From positions 1-64,000 of the forward strand of contig CAVSGZ010000011.1 in the NCBI GenBank assembly GCA_963727765.1: a stretch of DNA of 64,000 bases, written 5' to 3'. Of the stretch, positions 29,797-38,120 are shown piece after piece; position 1 is the first letter of the stretch; each line of letters opens with the position of its first letter. The DNA is from FEN-299 sp963727765 (lineage in GTDB: Bacteria > Acidobacteriota > Vicinamibacteria > Vicinamibacterales > Fen-181). The position numbers and the translations under genes are program-made. The notes under the pieces are model-generated. The model ran no database searches, was not told the origin of the DNA, and saw only the letters and a program-made list of their open reading frames with translations.

Positions 29797-32700
29797 CTAC
29801 TTCTTGATGGGCGCCATCACCCCGCGCTTGATCGGGTAGGGCGGCGGCGGCGCCAGGTTCCCGGGCTGCGCCTTCAGCATGTCCATGATCACCGAGATGG
29901 CCTTCTCGAGCTGCTGGTCCTCACCCGCGTACTCCTTGGCCGGGTCGTTGTCGACGTAGATGTCCGGCTCGACGCCCACGCCCTCGATCACCCACGACGT
30001 GCCCGCCACGTCGTAGCGCGAGAACTCCGGCTTGTTGAGGAACCCTCCGTCGAGGAACGGCAGCGTGCCGGCGATGCCGACCACCCCGCCCCACGTGCGC
30101 TTGCCGATGACCGGCCCGATCTTGTACGTCTTGAACCGCCAAGTGACCAGGTCGCCGTCCGACGCCGAGAATTCGTCAGCCAGCAGCACCTTCGGCCCGA
30201 CGATCATGGCGCCCGGGTTGGTCTGCGGCGTGCCGTTGCGCGCGATATCCACCAGCACCAGCTGCCGGCGCAGCCGCTCGATGATCATCGGCGACACGTT
30301 GCCTCCGCCGTTGCTGCGCACGTCGACGATGAGTGCCTCCTTGCTGGTCTGGGGATAGAAGTACTTGGCGAACTGGTTGAGGCCGGGCACGCCCATGTCG
30401 GGGATGTGCAGGTAGCCTACGCGCCCGCGCGTGGCCTTGGTGACCTTGGCAATGTTCCCCTGGACCCAATCGAAGTAGTAGAGCTCCCGCTCGTCATCGG
30501 TCGGAATGACCACCGCGTCGCGCGCGCCCTGCGCAGTCGCGGTGGCGTTCACCTTGAGCGTCACCTGTTTGCCGGCCTTGCCGACCAGCGCCTCCCAGAT
30601 GTCGGTCAGCTCGGCCGTCGACCGACCGTCCACCGCGACGATGAACTCGCCCTCGTGGACGTTGACGCCGATCTCGGTGAGAGGCGAACGCAGCGCCGGA
30701 TCCCAGTTCTGGCCCTGGAAGATCTTCGCGATCCGGAAGAACTTCGTCGCCGGGTCGCGCTCGAGCCGCGCGCCGAGCAGCCCCATGGGGATGCGCGTCA
30801 GCTTCGGCGCGTCGCCCCCGCCGACGTAGGTGTGGCCGGAGTTCAGCTCGCCGATCATCTCGCCGATGATGTAGGTCAGGTCGTCGCGGTGGTTGACGTA
30901 TTCGACGAGCGGCGCGTACTTGGCCCGTATCGCCGGCCAGTCGACGCCGTTCATGTTCGGCGTCCAGAAGAAATCGCGCATCTGGCGCCACGACTCGTTG
31001 AAGATCTGCCGCCACTCGGCGTGCCGATCGACGACCACCTTCAGGTCGCCGAGGTCGAGGAAGTCGTGCGGGTCGGCCTTGGCCGTCGGCGTGTCAACGA
31101 TCGCGTAGCGGTCGCCGGAGGGCAGAATCATCTTCTTGCCGTCAGCGGAGATCTCGAAGGCGGCGCCGGTGGCCACCTGCGTCTCTGTCTGCTTGTCGAG
31201 GTCGTAGACATACGTCGCGCCCGGCGCGCGGGTGCCGCCGCGGGCGTAGTAGATCCGGTTGCCGACCGAGCGCAGCGAGGCGTAGTTGCCCGGCGCGGTC
31301 GGGACAACGGCGACCCGGGAGATGATGCCGTCAAGATCCACCGTCACGACGGGAGGCGCGTCCTTCTTCGCTTCTTCCTTCTTCGGCTCCTCCTTCTTCG
31401 GTTCGCTGGCCTTTGCCTGGGGCGTCGGCTTGGCGGCCGCGTCGGCCTTGGCCTCGGCCGGCATCGGCGGCTTCACCTCTTCCTTGACCTTCACTTCGTC
31501 GCTGCGGGGCGCGAGCGGGCTCTTCACGTCCTTGGCGAGCGTGACGAAGTAGATCTTCGACATGTTGTTGTAGACGTACTGGAACTCCTCCTGCCCGTAG
31601 GTCGGGTTGAAGGAGCGCGCCGAGACGAAGAAGAGCAGCTTGCCGTCGCTGCTGAACTCGGGATCGGCCACCGCGAACCAGCCGTCGGTCACAGGCGCCG
31701 ACTGCTTCGAGTCGAGGGAGTAGAGGAAGATCCGCCCCATCGTCTCGTCCTCGGGCTTCGCGTAGGCGATCCAGCGGCTGTCTGGCGACCAGGCGTAGTC
31801 GCTGACGATGTAAACCGGCGACTCGACCACCGTCGTGACGGTCTTCGTGTCGAGATCGACGAAGAGGAGCCGCTGCTTGCGGTCCGACCACAGGATCTTC
31901 TTGCTGTCGGGTGACCAGACGGGGTGGAACTTGTAGTTGTCGCTCCCCTTGGTGAGCTGCACGGCCGGCCCCTGGCCGTCCTGCGGGCTGATCCAGAATC
32001 TCGTCCTCGCCGGTGGCGTCGGAGATGTAGGAGATCCAGCGGCCGTCGGGCGACCACTTCGAGTCGCGCTCGTGCACGCCGGGCGTGTGCGTGAGGTTGC
32101 GCGTCGGGCCGTACTTGGCCGGCACGGTGAAGACGTCGCCGCGCGCGCCGAAGAGGGCGCGGCTGCCGTCGGGCGCGATCTCGAAGTTCGTGACGCTGTG
32201 GCTGACGTCCACCGTCGCCGGGCGCCCGCTGTCGAAGTCCTCGGCGATCGTGACCGGCACCTTCTCGGCCTTCTCGCTGGCCAGGTCGAATCGGTAGATG
32301 TAGCCGCCGTTCTCGAACACGATGGCCGTGTCGCCGAGCGAGGGGAACTTGATGTCGTAGTCGGTGAAGCTCGTGAGCTTCCTGGTCTGCTTCGACCCGA
32401 GGTCGTAGCTGTAGAGGTTCATCCGGAACGGCTCGTCACGATCGGAGAGGAAGTAGATCTTGTTCCCCTTCCACATCGGGATGATGTCCTGCGCCGGGTT
32501 GTTCGTGAGATCGGTGGTGACCTTCGTCTTGAAGTCGTACAGCCACAGGTCGTCGGCCATCCCGCCGCGGTAACGTTTCCAGGTGCGGAACTCGCGGAAC
32601 ACGCGGTTGTAGACGAGTTGCTGGCCGTCGGGCGAATAGGAGGCGAACCCGCCGCGGGGCAGCGGCAGCTCCTCGAGCGGACCGCCGGTCACGCTGACGA

Positions 32701-33160
32701 GATAGAGCTGGCCGAGGAAGTCGTTCCACTCGGTGCGGCGCGAGCGGAACAGGACGTGCGAGTCGTCCTTCCACCCGATCACGAGGTTGTTGGGCCCCAT
32801 TCGGTCCGCCACGTCGTCGCGCTCCAGCGTGGCGGTCCAGGTCAGGCGCTTGGGCACGCCGCCTTCCGACGGCATCAGGTAAACCTCGGTGTTGCCGTCG
32901 TACTGGCCGGTGAAGGCAAGCCATTTCCCGTCTGGCGAGAAGCGCGCGAACATCTCGAACCCGACGTCGCTTGTCAGCCGGCGGGCGACGCCGCCGGTCG
33001 AGGGGACGGAGTACAGGTCGCCGGCGTAGGTGAAGACCACCTGGCTGCCGTGGATGGCGGGGAAGCGGAGCAGTCGCGCCTCTGGGGCCTGGGCGCTCGG
33101 GCCGGAGTGGCCCGCGAAGATGAACGTGAGCACGACGACGATCAGAAGAAGGCGTTTCAT
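29797..33160 (-). CDS. Tricorn-like S41 peptidase with PD40 propeller (frameshifted)
   Basis: Secreted peptidase of about 1,120 residues if one base is removed. It has a signal peptide (LLLIVVVLTFIFAGHSGPSA), then many WD40-like PD40 repeats (FARFSPDGKWLAFTG, WSPDGRWISYIS, VWSPDSKKILWSD), a Lys/Glu/Pro/Ala linker, a tricorn C1-like region, a PDZ domain (about EFIVAVDGRSTAELTDIW) and the S41 serine-protease core with GYLHIPDMG and DEFSASDGD. After about residue 388 the frame breaks: deletion of the surplus G at 31996 turns ILDQPAGRPG into IWISPQDGQGPAVQLTKG and links the two frames exactly. Uninterrupted frames are 31331-33160 and 29797-31962. Such peptidases degrade peptides in the periplasm. 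Either an assembly indel or a broken gene. Confidence 0.85.
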
Positions 33161-33250
33161 AAGCAGAGACTATACCTCCACTCGCGCTGGGCGCGCGTCG
33201 GGCCGGCCGGCCGTCGGCTATGATTGACGGTCGGCCAGGCAAGGACTCCC

Positions 33251-34462
33251 GTGGAATACGAACCGCAGGCGATTGTATTAGACGAAAACGGACCGGACCT
33301 GGATCGCGCCGAGCCGCGCGTGCTCGGGGTGCCGCGCGCGGTGCTGGCTCTGTCGGGAACGCACGGCGTCAACGACGTGTTCATGAACATGTACGCGCCG
33401 CTGCTGCCCGTCTTCATTTCCACCCTCGGGCTGTCGCTGACCGCCGCCGGCATCATCGCGGCGGCCATCCAGATTGCCGGCTCGATCGCCCAGCTCGTCT
33501 TCGGCCCGCTCGCCGACCGCTGGCGGCCGAGGATGCTGGCTGTCGTCGGCCCGCTCGTCGCCGTTGGCGTCACCAGCCTCGCCGGGCTGGCGACGACGCC
33601 GCTGATGCTCGGGACAATCCTCGTCATCGGCTGCCTGGGCAGCGCGGCGTTCCATCCCACGGCGGCGGCGATCGTCAACCGGATTGGCGGCGCGCGCCGC
33701 GGCACGGCCATGTCGCTGCACGTCACCGGCGGGGCCATCGGCAACGCCGTCGCGCCGATGCTGTTCGCGCCCTACGTGGCCGCGTTCGGCATCACCAGGA
33801 CGCCGTGGCTCGCGCTGCCGGCGCTGGCCGTGCTGTACGTGATTCTCTGGCGCGTCCCCGACGTGAGGCTGTCGCACGGGCACGCGCCAACGGGGTTCGG
33901 CGCGCTGAAGCCGTACGCGGTGCCGCTCGCGCTGCTGTGGGCGGCCGTGGTGCTGCGGACGGTGGTCTCGATCGGCTACTCGACGTTCCTGCCGGTGCTG
34001 ATGACCAGGCGCGGCATGTCGATGACCGAAGCGGGCTTCGCGGTCGGGGCCTACCTGGTGTCGGGCAGCGTTGGCGGCCTGGCGGGCGGGCCGTGCGCGG
34101 ATCGCTTCGGCCCGCGGCGGGTCATTGCCTGGACGCTGGCGCTGTCGGTGCCGCTGCTGCTCGCGGCACTGATCGTTCCCGGCGTGCCGGGGTTGCTGCT
34201 GCTGACGGCTGGCGGCTTCTTCCTCGGCTCGACGCTGCCGGTCAACATCGCCTACGCGCATGCGATCGCGCCGGTGGCGACCGGCACCGTGTCGTCGCTG
34301 ATGCTGGGCGTGGCTTGGGGCGTCGGCGGACTTGCCGTGCCGCTGGTGGGCATGATTGGGGATGCCGTCGGCCTCCAGGCGGCGCTGTTGATCCTCGGTG
34401 TCCTGCCGGCGTTTGCCGCGGCGCTCACGTTGCGGCTCCCCGAGCGTGCCTCGCACGCGTGA
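33251..34462 (+). CDS. MFS transporter, fosmidomycin-resistance (Fsr)-like
   Basis: 403-residue major facilitator protein with about twelve membrane helices. Fsr-like marks are SGTHGVNDVFMNMYAPLLPV, GPLADRWRPRMLAVVGPLVA and GSAAFHPTAAAIVNRIGG; the last has the conserved A-F-H-P-x-A. These carriers export small acidic or aromatic compounds; the natural substrate is unknown. The GTG at 33251 is preferred, as AAGGA lies upstream and the first helix begins at the normal distance; a TTG at 33224 would add nine residues. It is divergent from the tricorn-like gene and converges on a thiolase gene. Confidence 0.9.
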   Translation: MEYEPQAIVLDENGPDLDRAEPRVLGVPRAVLALSGTHGVNDVFMNMYAPLLPVFISTLGLSLTAAGIIAAAIQIAGSIAQLVFGPLADRWRPRMLAVVGPLVAVGVTSLAGLATTPLMLGTILVIGCLGSAAFHPTAAAIVNRIGGARRGTAMSLHVTGGAIGNAVAPMLFAPYVAAFGITRTPWLALPALAVLYVILWRVPDVRLSHGHAPTGFGALKPYAVPLALLWAAVVLRTVVSIGYSTFLPVLMTRRGMSMTEAGFAVGAYLVSGSVGGLAGGPCADRFGPRRVIAWTLALSVPLLLAALIVPGVPGLLLLTAGGFFLGSTLPVNIAYAHAIAPVATGTVSSLMLGVAWGVGGLAVPLVGMIGDAVGLQAALLILGVLPAFAAALTLRLPERASHA

Positions 34463-34502
34463 ACGGCCGACGGCCGAAAGCCGAGGGCCGCGAGCCGAGA
34501 AA

Positions 34503-34528
34503 CCGCCGCGGCGAACTAGCCGCGGCGG
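34503..34528. terminator. Perfect 10-base-pair hairpin between MFS and thiolase genes
   Basis: CCGCCGCGGC (34503-34512) and GCCGCGGCGG (34519-34528) form a perfect stem with the six-base loop GAACTA. The thiolase stop codon (reverse CTA at 34516-34518) lies in the loop, so the hairpin overlaps the coding end. No U tract follows; it may act as a two-way terminator or mRNA 3' end protector for the convergent genes. Confidence 0.5.
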
Positions 34529-35757
34529 TAGACAATCGCCACCAGCGTCTTGTCGTCGCCGCCCATGTTGACCGTCAGGCCGTAGGGACGGTCCTCGGAG
34601 ATCTCGATCTGCGCCTGCCCGGCGCGCCCGGTCAACTGCTCCCAGATCGTGACCGCCTGGTGCACGCCAGTGCCGCCGGTCGGGTGGCCCCACCCGATCA
34701 GGCCGCCGGTCGTGTTGAACGGCACCCGTCCGCCGCGCGACGTCTGCCCGGCAAGCACGTAGTCCGGACCCTTGCCGATCCCCGCGAGTCCGATGGCCTC
34801 GACGGCCATGATCCCGGCGATCGTGAAGCAGTCGTGCGTCTCGACCGTCGCCAGGTCCCTGGGCGTGATGCCCGCCGATTCGAACGCCCGCTCGACGGCT
34901 CGCCGCGTCGTCTCGAGCCGCGTGAGGTCGGGCGGCGGCGCCGTCAGGTCCGCCTCGGCCTGCCCGAAGCCGGCGATCTCCACTGCCGCGCTCTTCGGGA
35001 TGCCCGCCCGTTCCAGCCCTTCCTCCGACGCGACGGCGATCGCCGACGCGCCGTCGGACACCTTGGAGCAGTCGAACACGTTCAGGTGGTCGACGAACGA
35101 CGAGGGGCTGGGCTCGGTGAGCGCGAGGGCCTCGAGGTCCGCCGTCGTGTTGGTGAACTCCTGGGCCGTCGGGCAGAGGCGCGCATTCTCGATCGCGTTG
35201 CGGTACCACCGCGCCATTGCCTTGCGCGTCCGCTCCCGCCCGTACTTCTCGAAGTAGGCGCCGGCACGGTCGCTGAACTTGCCGGGAAAGAAGTAGGCGT
35301 GGCCCGCCTTCCGCTCGCGGCTCCACCCGGCGGTCGCCAGGATGTCCGCGCCGTAGATGGCCTTGACGGTGTTCTGCACCTCGACGCCCACGGCCAGCAC
35401 CATCTCCGATGTCTCGGCCAGCACGGCCTTGATCCCCGAGGCCAGCGCCAGCGCACCCGAGCAGCAGGCTCCCTCGACCCGCGTGCACGGCTTCCACTGC
35501 AGCCCCTCGTCGATGGCCGGGATGAGCGCCGCGAGGTTCCCCTGGCTGTTGAAGCGCGCGGCCATGAAGTTGCCGATGACGCCTTCGTCGATATTCTCGG
35601 CGCCGCCGACCTGCTGGAGCGTGCCGCGGCCAGCCTCGCGGATGTAGTCCTCGAGGCCGGGCCTCGGTTTCTTCGGGTGGAACTCCTTGCGGCCGGTGCC
35701 CATCGACACCGTGTTGTAGCCGGCCGTCATGTAGACCTTGCGTCGCAGCTTGTTCAT
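34516..35757 (-). CDS. Thiolase family protein (acetyl-CoA acetyltransferase-like, SCP2 type)
   Basis: 413-residue thiolase-fold enzyme, likely in acyl-CoA breakdown. The nucleophile region is intact: EGACCSGALAL (C98/C99). The C-terminal part has VETHDCFTIAGIMAVE, FNTTGGLIGWGHPTGGTG with the general-base histidine, and NMGGDD. It follows the hydroxyacyl-CoA dehydrogenase gene by 62 bases on the same strand, interrupted by a REP-like hairpin, which suggests consecutive beta-oxidation steps (3-ketoacyl-CoA formation, then cleavage). No DUF35 gene is beside it, unlike the cysteine-less thiolase at 10867-12066. Confidence 0.9.
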   Translation of the reverse strand: MNKLRRKVYMTAGYNTVSMGTGRKEFHPKKPRPGLEDYIREAGRGTLQQVGGAENIDEGVIGNFMAARFNSQGNLAALIPAIDEGLQWKPCTRVEGACCSGALALASGIKAVLAETSEMVLAVGVEVQNTVKAIYGADILATAGWSRERKAGHAYFFPGKFSDRAGAYFEKYGRERTRKAMARWYRNAIENARLCPTAQEFTNTTADLEALALTEPSPSSFVDHLNVFDCSKVSDGASAIAVASEEGLERAGIPKSAAVEIAGFGQAEADLTAPPPDLTRLETTRRAVERAFESAGITPRDLATVETHDCFTIAGIMAVEAIGLAGIGKGPDYVLAGQTSRGGRVPFNTTGGLIGWGHPTGGTGVHQAVTIWEQLTGRAGQAQIEISEDRPYGLTVNMGGDDKTLVAIVYRRG

Positions 35758-35779
35758 ACCTTCATCACCCGAGCTACTC

Positions 35780-35801
35780 GCACAGGGCTAAAGCCCTGTG
35801 C
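35780..35801. repeat. REP-like palindrome
   Basis: GCACAGGGCT and AGCCCTGTGC form a perfect 10-base-pair inverted repeat around an AA loop, between the hydroxyacyl-CoA dehydrogenase and thiolase genes. Such GGGCTAAAGCCC-centred palindromes are a common dispersed element type in Acidobacteriota-like genomes (general knowledge, not checked here). One copy occurs in this window. It could stabilise the upstream part of a shared transcript. Confidence 0.65.
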
Positions 35802-35819
35802 CTACAAGGGAGAATCTCA

Positions 35820-37157
35820 TCACCCGAAATAGGCGTTGATCGGGCCGTAAGCGTGGAAGAAACCCGTCAGCAGCACCTGGTTGACATCGTCCGCGCTCTT
35901 GGCGACCCCGTCGCTCACGAGCTCGAGCCCGATGGCGCGCGACCGGGCGCCGTAGGCGAGCGCGAGCTCGGCGCCGGCGGTCTTCATCGACTCGAGCGCG
36001 CCGAAGAACTGCGCGAGGCGCGCGTCCTTGCCCTTGTCGCGCACGACGTCCTTCCACACGACGGCCGGCTCTGGCAGCGGCCCGAGCCGCGCGTCGCAGG
36101 CCGCCTGGAAATCGGAGAGCGGCGCGTACTTCTTCGCGTCGGGGTCGTAGACACCGACAATCGTCCCCTTGGCGTACTGGAGGAACCCGTCCTTCTGCGA
36201 CCCGTCGTGGTTCTGCCCGCCGCGCACGCCGAGCGTCATCAGGCGATCGATGATCGGGCTGTGCAGGTTGGCGCCTGGCAGCCTCGCGTTCATCACCGCC
36301 ATGATGCACTGGTCCACGTCGAGACCGACGTAGTCGGCCAGCTGGAAGATGCCCATCGGCCGGACGAGGAAGTCCTGGCTCACGCGGTTCACCGAGTAGA
36401 CCGCCTCGACAAGCGGCATGGTCTTCGACAGGCGGTCGACCTCGGCGATTCCGTGCAGCAGGTCGCGCATGAAGTGGCCATTGCCGATGAACCCGGCCAC
36501 GTCGGCCGACGGCACCACGACCTTCCTCAGCTTCTTGCAGAGCGTGGTCGCAAAGGCCGCCACCTCGTCCGACGTCGAGCGGCCGCGGATGAGCTCGACC
36601 AGCTTCTGCACGGCTGGCGGGTTGTAGAAGTGGAACCCCATCACCCGGCTGCCAAGCCGTGCCTTCTCGGCGATCTCCTCGATTGGGATCGACGATGTAT
36701 TGGTGAAGACCCAGGGCTGCCGCGGGTTGTCCGACGCGGTCTTGGCGAACAACTTGAGCTTGAGGTCGAGATTCTCTGGCGCGGCCTCGAAGATGACGTT
36801 CGCCTCGGCCGCCGCCTCCAGCATCGTCGTCGGGCGGACGATGTCGAGGACGTCGGTGACGTACTGGCGGACGATATCGGCGTTGTCGATGAGGTCAGGG
36901 CGGTCGGCGTAGACCATGCGCAGCGCGACGATCCGCTTCTCGGCCGACTTCTGCACCTGCTCGCGGAGGTACCTGACGAGGCCGGTGAGGACCTCGTGCG
37001 AGATGTCCACGGCGTGCAGGACGAAGCGCCGCGACGTGAACTCTGGCCGCAGGGCGGTGTCCGCCATCTCCATCGCCACCAGGAGCACGATGCCGCTGCC
37101 CATCTTACCGGCGGCGCCCAGCACCGCCACGTTTTCAAGCCGCTCGGAATAGTCCAT
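35820..37157 (-). CDS. 3-hydroxyacyl-CoA dehydrogenase family protein
   Basis: 445-residue NAD-dependent dehydrogenase. The N-terminal Rossmann motif is VAVLGAAGKMGSGI (residues 9-22), and the family motif FTNTSSIPIEEIAEKA precedes GFHFYNPPAVQKLVELI, with the catalytic histidine in FHFYNP. Then come IGNGHFMRD and a C-terminal helical domain with MGIFQLADYVGLDV. It oxidises the 3-hydroxy group of acyl-CoAs to ketones in the cytoplasm. It is longer than the usual 280-residue single protein: an insertion at residues 33-75 and an extra C-terminal domain (FFGALESMKTAGAELAL) make it resemble a two-domain FadB-like form without the hydratase. Probably cotranscribed with the thiolase downstream. Confidence 0.9.
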   Translation of the reverse strand: MDYSERLENVAVLGAAGKMGSGIVLLVAMEMADTALRPEFTSRRFVLHAVDISHEVLTGLVRYLREQVQKSAEKRIVALRMVYADRPDLIDNADIVRQYVTDVLDIVRPTTMLEAAAEANVIFEAAPENLDLKLKLFAKTASDNPRQPWVFTNTSSIPIEEIAEKARLGSRVMGFHFYNPPAVQKLVELIRGRSTSDEVAAFATTLCKKLRKVVVPSADVAGFIGNGHFMRDLLHGIAEVDRLSKTMPLVEAVYSVNRVSQDFLVRPMGIFQLADYVGLDVDQCIMAVMNARLPGANLHSPIIDRLMTLGVRGGQNHDGSQKDGFLQYAKGTIVGVYDPDAKKYAPLSDFQAACDARLGPLPEPAVVWKDVVRDKGKDARLAQFFGALESMKTAGAELALAYGARSRAIGLELVSDGVAKSADDVNQVLLTGFFHAYGPINAYFG

Positions 37158-37365
37158 AGACCTCCGGCACCGATACTCTCGGGAAGCGTGTCACTGGGGT
37201 GCCGTTGACACTGTACGTCACAGGGGCCGCACGCGCCAAGCGGGACAACGACGGGGCCGGGCATAGGGCGTGGTCTTCGCCGTCGGGCGCCCTGAAGATC
37301 TTGACGCTGCGCATCGAATACCGAATATCCTGTCTATGAGGCTGCTTCCCACCAAGGAGTCGACG

Positions 37366-37977
37366 ATGACCCGGAGACGCTTGTCCTTCGTGTCGGCACT
37401 GCTGATCGCTTTCGCCGCCTCGCCCGTGTACGCCCAGGCGACCACCTGGCAGATCGATCCTGTCCACACGGCGACCCAGTTCGGCGTGAAGCACATGACG
37501 GTGTCCACCGTTCGCGGTCAGTTCACCAGGACGACCGGCACGGTCGTCTGGGACGGCAAGAACCCGTCTTCGGCGGTCGTGAGCATCGCGATCGACGCGG
37601 CATCGATCGACACGCACGAACCGGCGCGGGACAACCACCTGCGCAGCCCCGACCTCCTGGACGTGGCGAAGTACCCAACGATCACGTTCAAGTCGACAAA
37701 GGTCGAAGTCGCGGGTCCGAGCAGCGCGAGGGTGACGGGCGATCTCACGATCCGGGGTGTCACACGGCAGGTCGTGCTCGACGTGGAAGGACCATCTGCG
37801 CCGGTCAAGGACCCGGCGAACGTGACGCGCGTCGGCGCGTCGGCCACCACGAAGATCAGCCGGAAGGACTTCGGCCTGATCTGGAACAAGGTGCTCGAAG
37901 GTGGCGGCGTGGTCGTGGGCGACGCGGTGGCAATCACGATCGACGTCGAGATCGTGAGCGTGCCCGCAGGGAAGTAA
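37366..37977 (+). CDS. YceI-family periplasmic lipocalin-like protein
   Basis: 203 residues with a signal peptide (LSFVSALLIAFAASPVYA). The mature part is the YceI beta-barrel: WQIDPVHTATQFGVKHM, then VRGQFTRTTGTVVWD, DNHLRSPDLLDVAKYPTITF, DLTIRGVTRQVVLDVEG, and KISRKDFGLIWN. YceI proteins bind isoprenoid-like lipids such as ubiquinone-8 or polyprenyl compounds in a hydrophobic pocket. The ATG at 37366 has AAGGAG seven bases upstream. The gene ends in a repeat array that separates it from the convergent VPS10-like gene. Confidence 0.93.
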   Translation: MTRRRLSFVSALLIAFAASPVYAQATTWQIDPVHTATQFGVKHMTVSTVRGQFTRTTGTVVWDGKNPSSAVVSIAIDAASIDTHEPARDNHLRSPDLLDVAKYPTITFKSTKVEVAGPSSARVTGDLTIRGVTRQVVLDVEGPSAPVKDPANVTRVGASATTKISRKDFGLIWNKVLEGGGVVVGDAVAITIDVEIVSVPAGK

Positions 37978-37984
37978 CGGCTTC

Positions 37985-38120
37985 GGGGATCGGGGATCAG
38001 GGGTCGGGGATCGGAGATGTGAGCACCGGAAGGCCGGAGACGGGAAGGGCCGGGCGCGGCGTACCGCACCCGGCCCCCTTGTCCCTGATCCCTGACCCCC
38101 GATCCCAGATCCCTGACCCC
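37985..38120. repeat. Family A repeat array with central terminator-like hairpin
   Basis: A G-rich arm of short units GGGGATC/GGGGTC (37985-38018) is mirrored by a C-rich arm of CCCTGATC/CCCTGACC units (38083-38120). Between them lies a strong hairpin, GGGCCGGG (38047-38054) with CCCGGCCC (38069-38076) plus an inner GCGG/CCGC. The C-rich arm runs right up to the reverse stop codon of the VPS10-like gene, so that gene ends in TAGGGGTCAGGGATC. The same string begins the array at 56309. The structure can terminate both convergent genes. Confidence 0.7.

Noticed and set aside
31331..31962. Two overlapping independent genes in the tricorn-like region
   Set aside because: A single base removal at 31996 joins both frames into one protein with uninterrupted propeller homology. 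The overlap beyond it is nonsense in the first frame.
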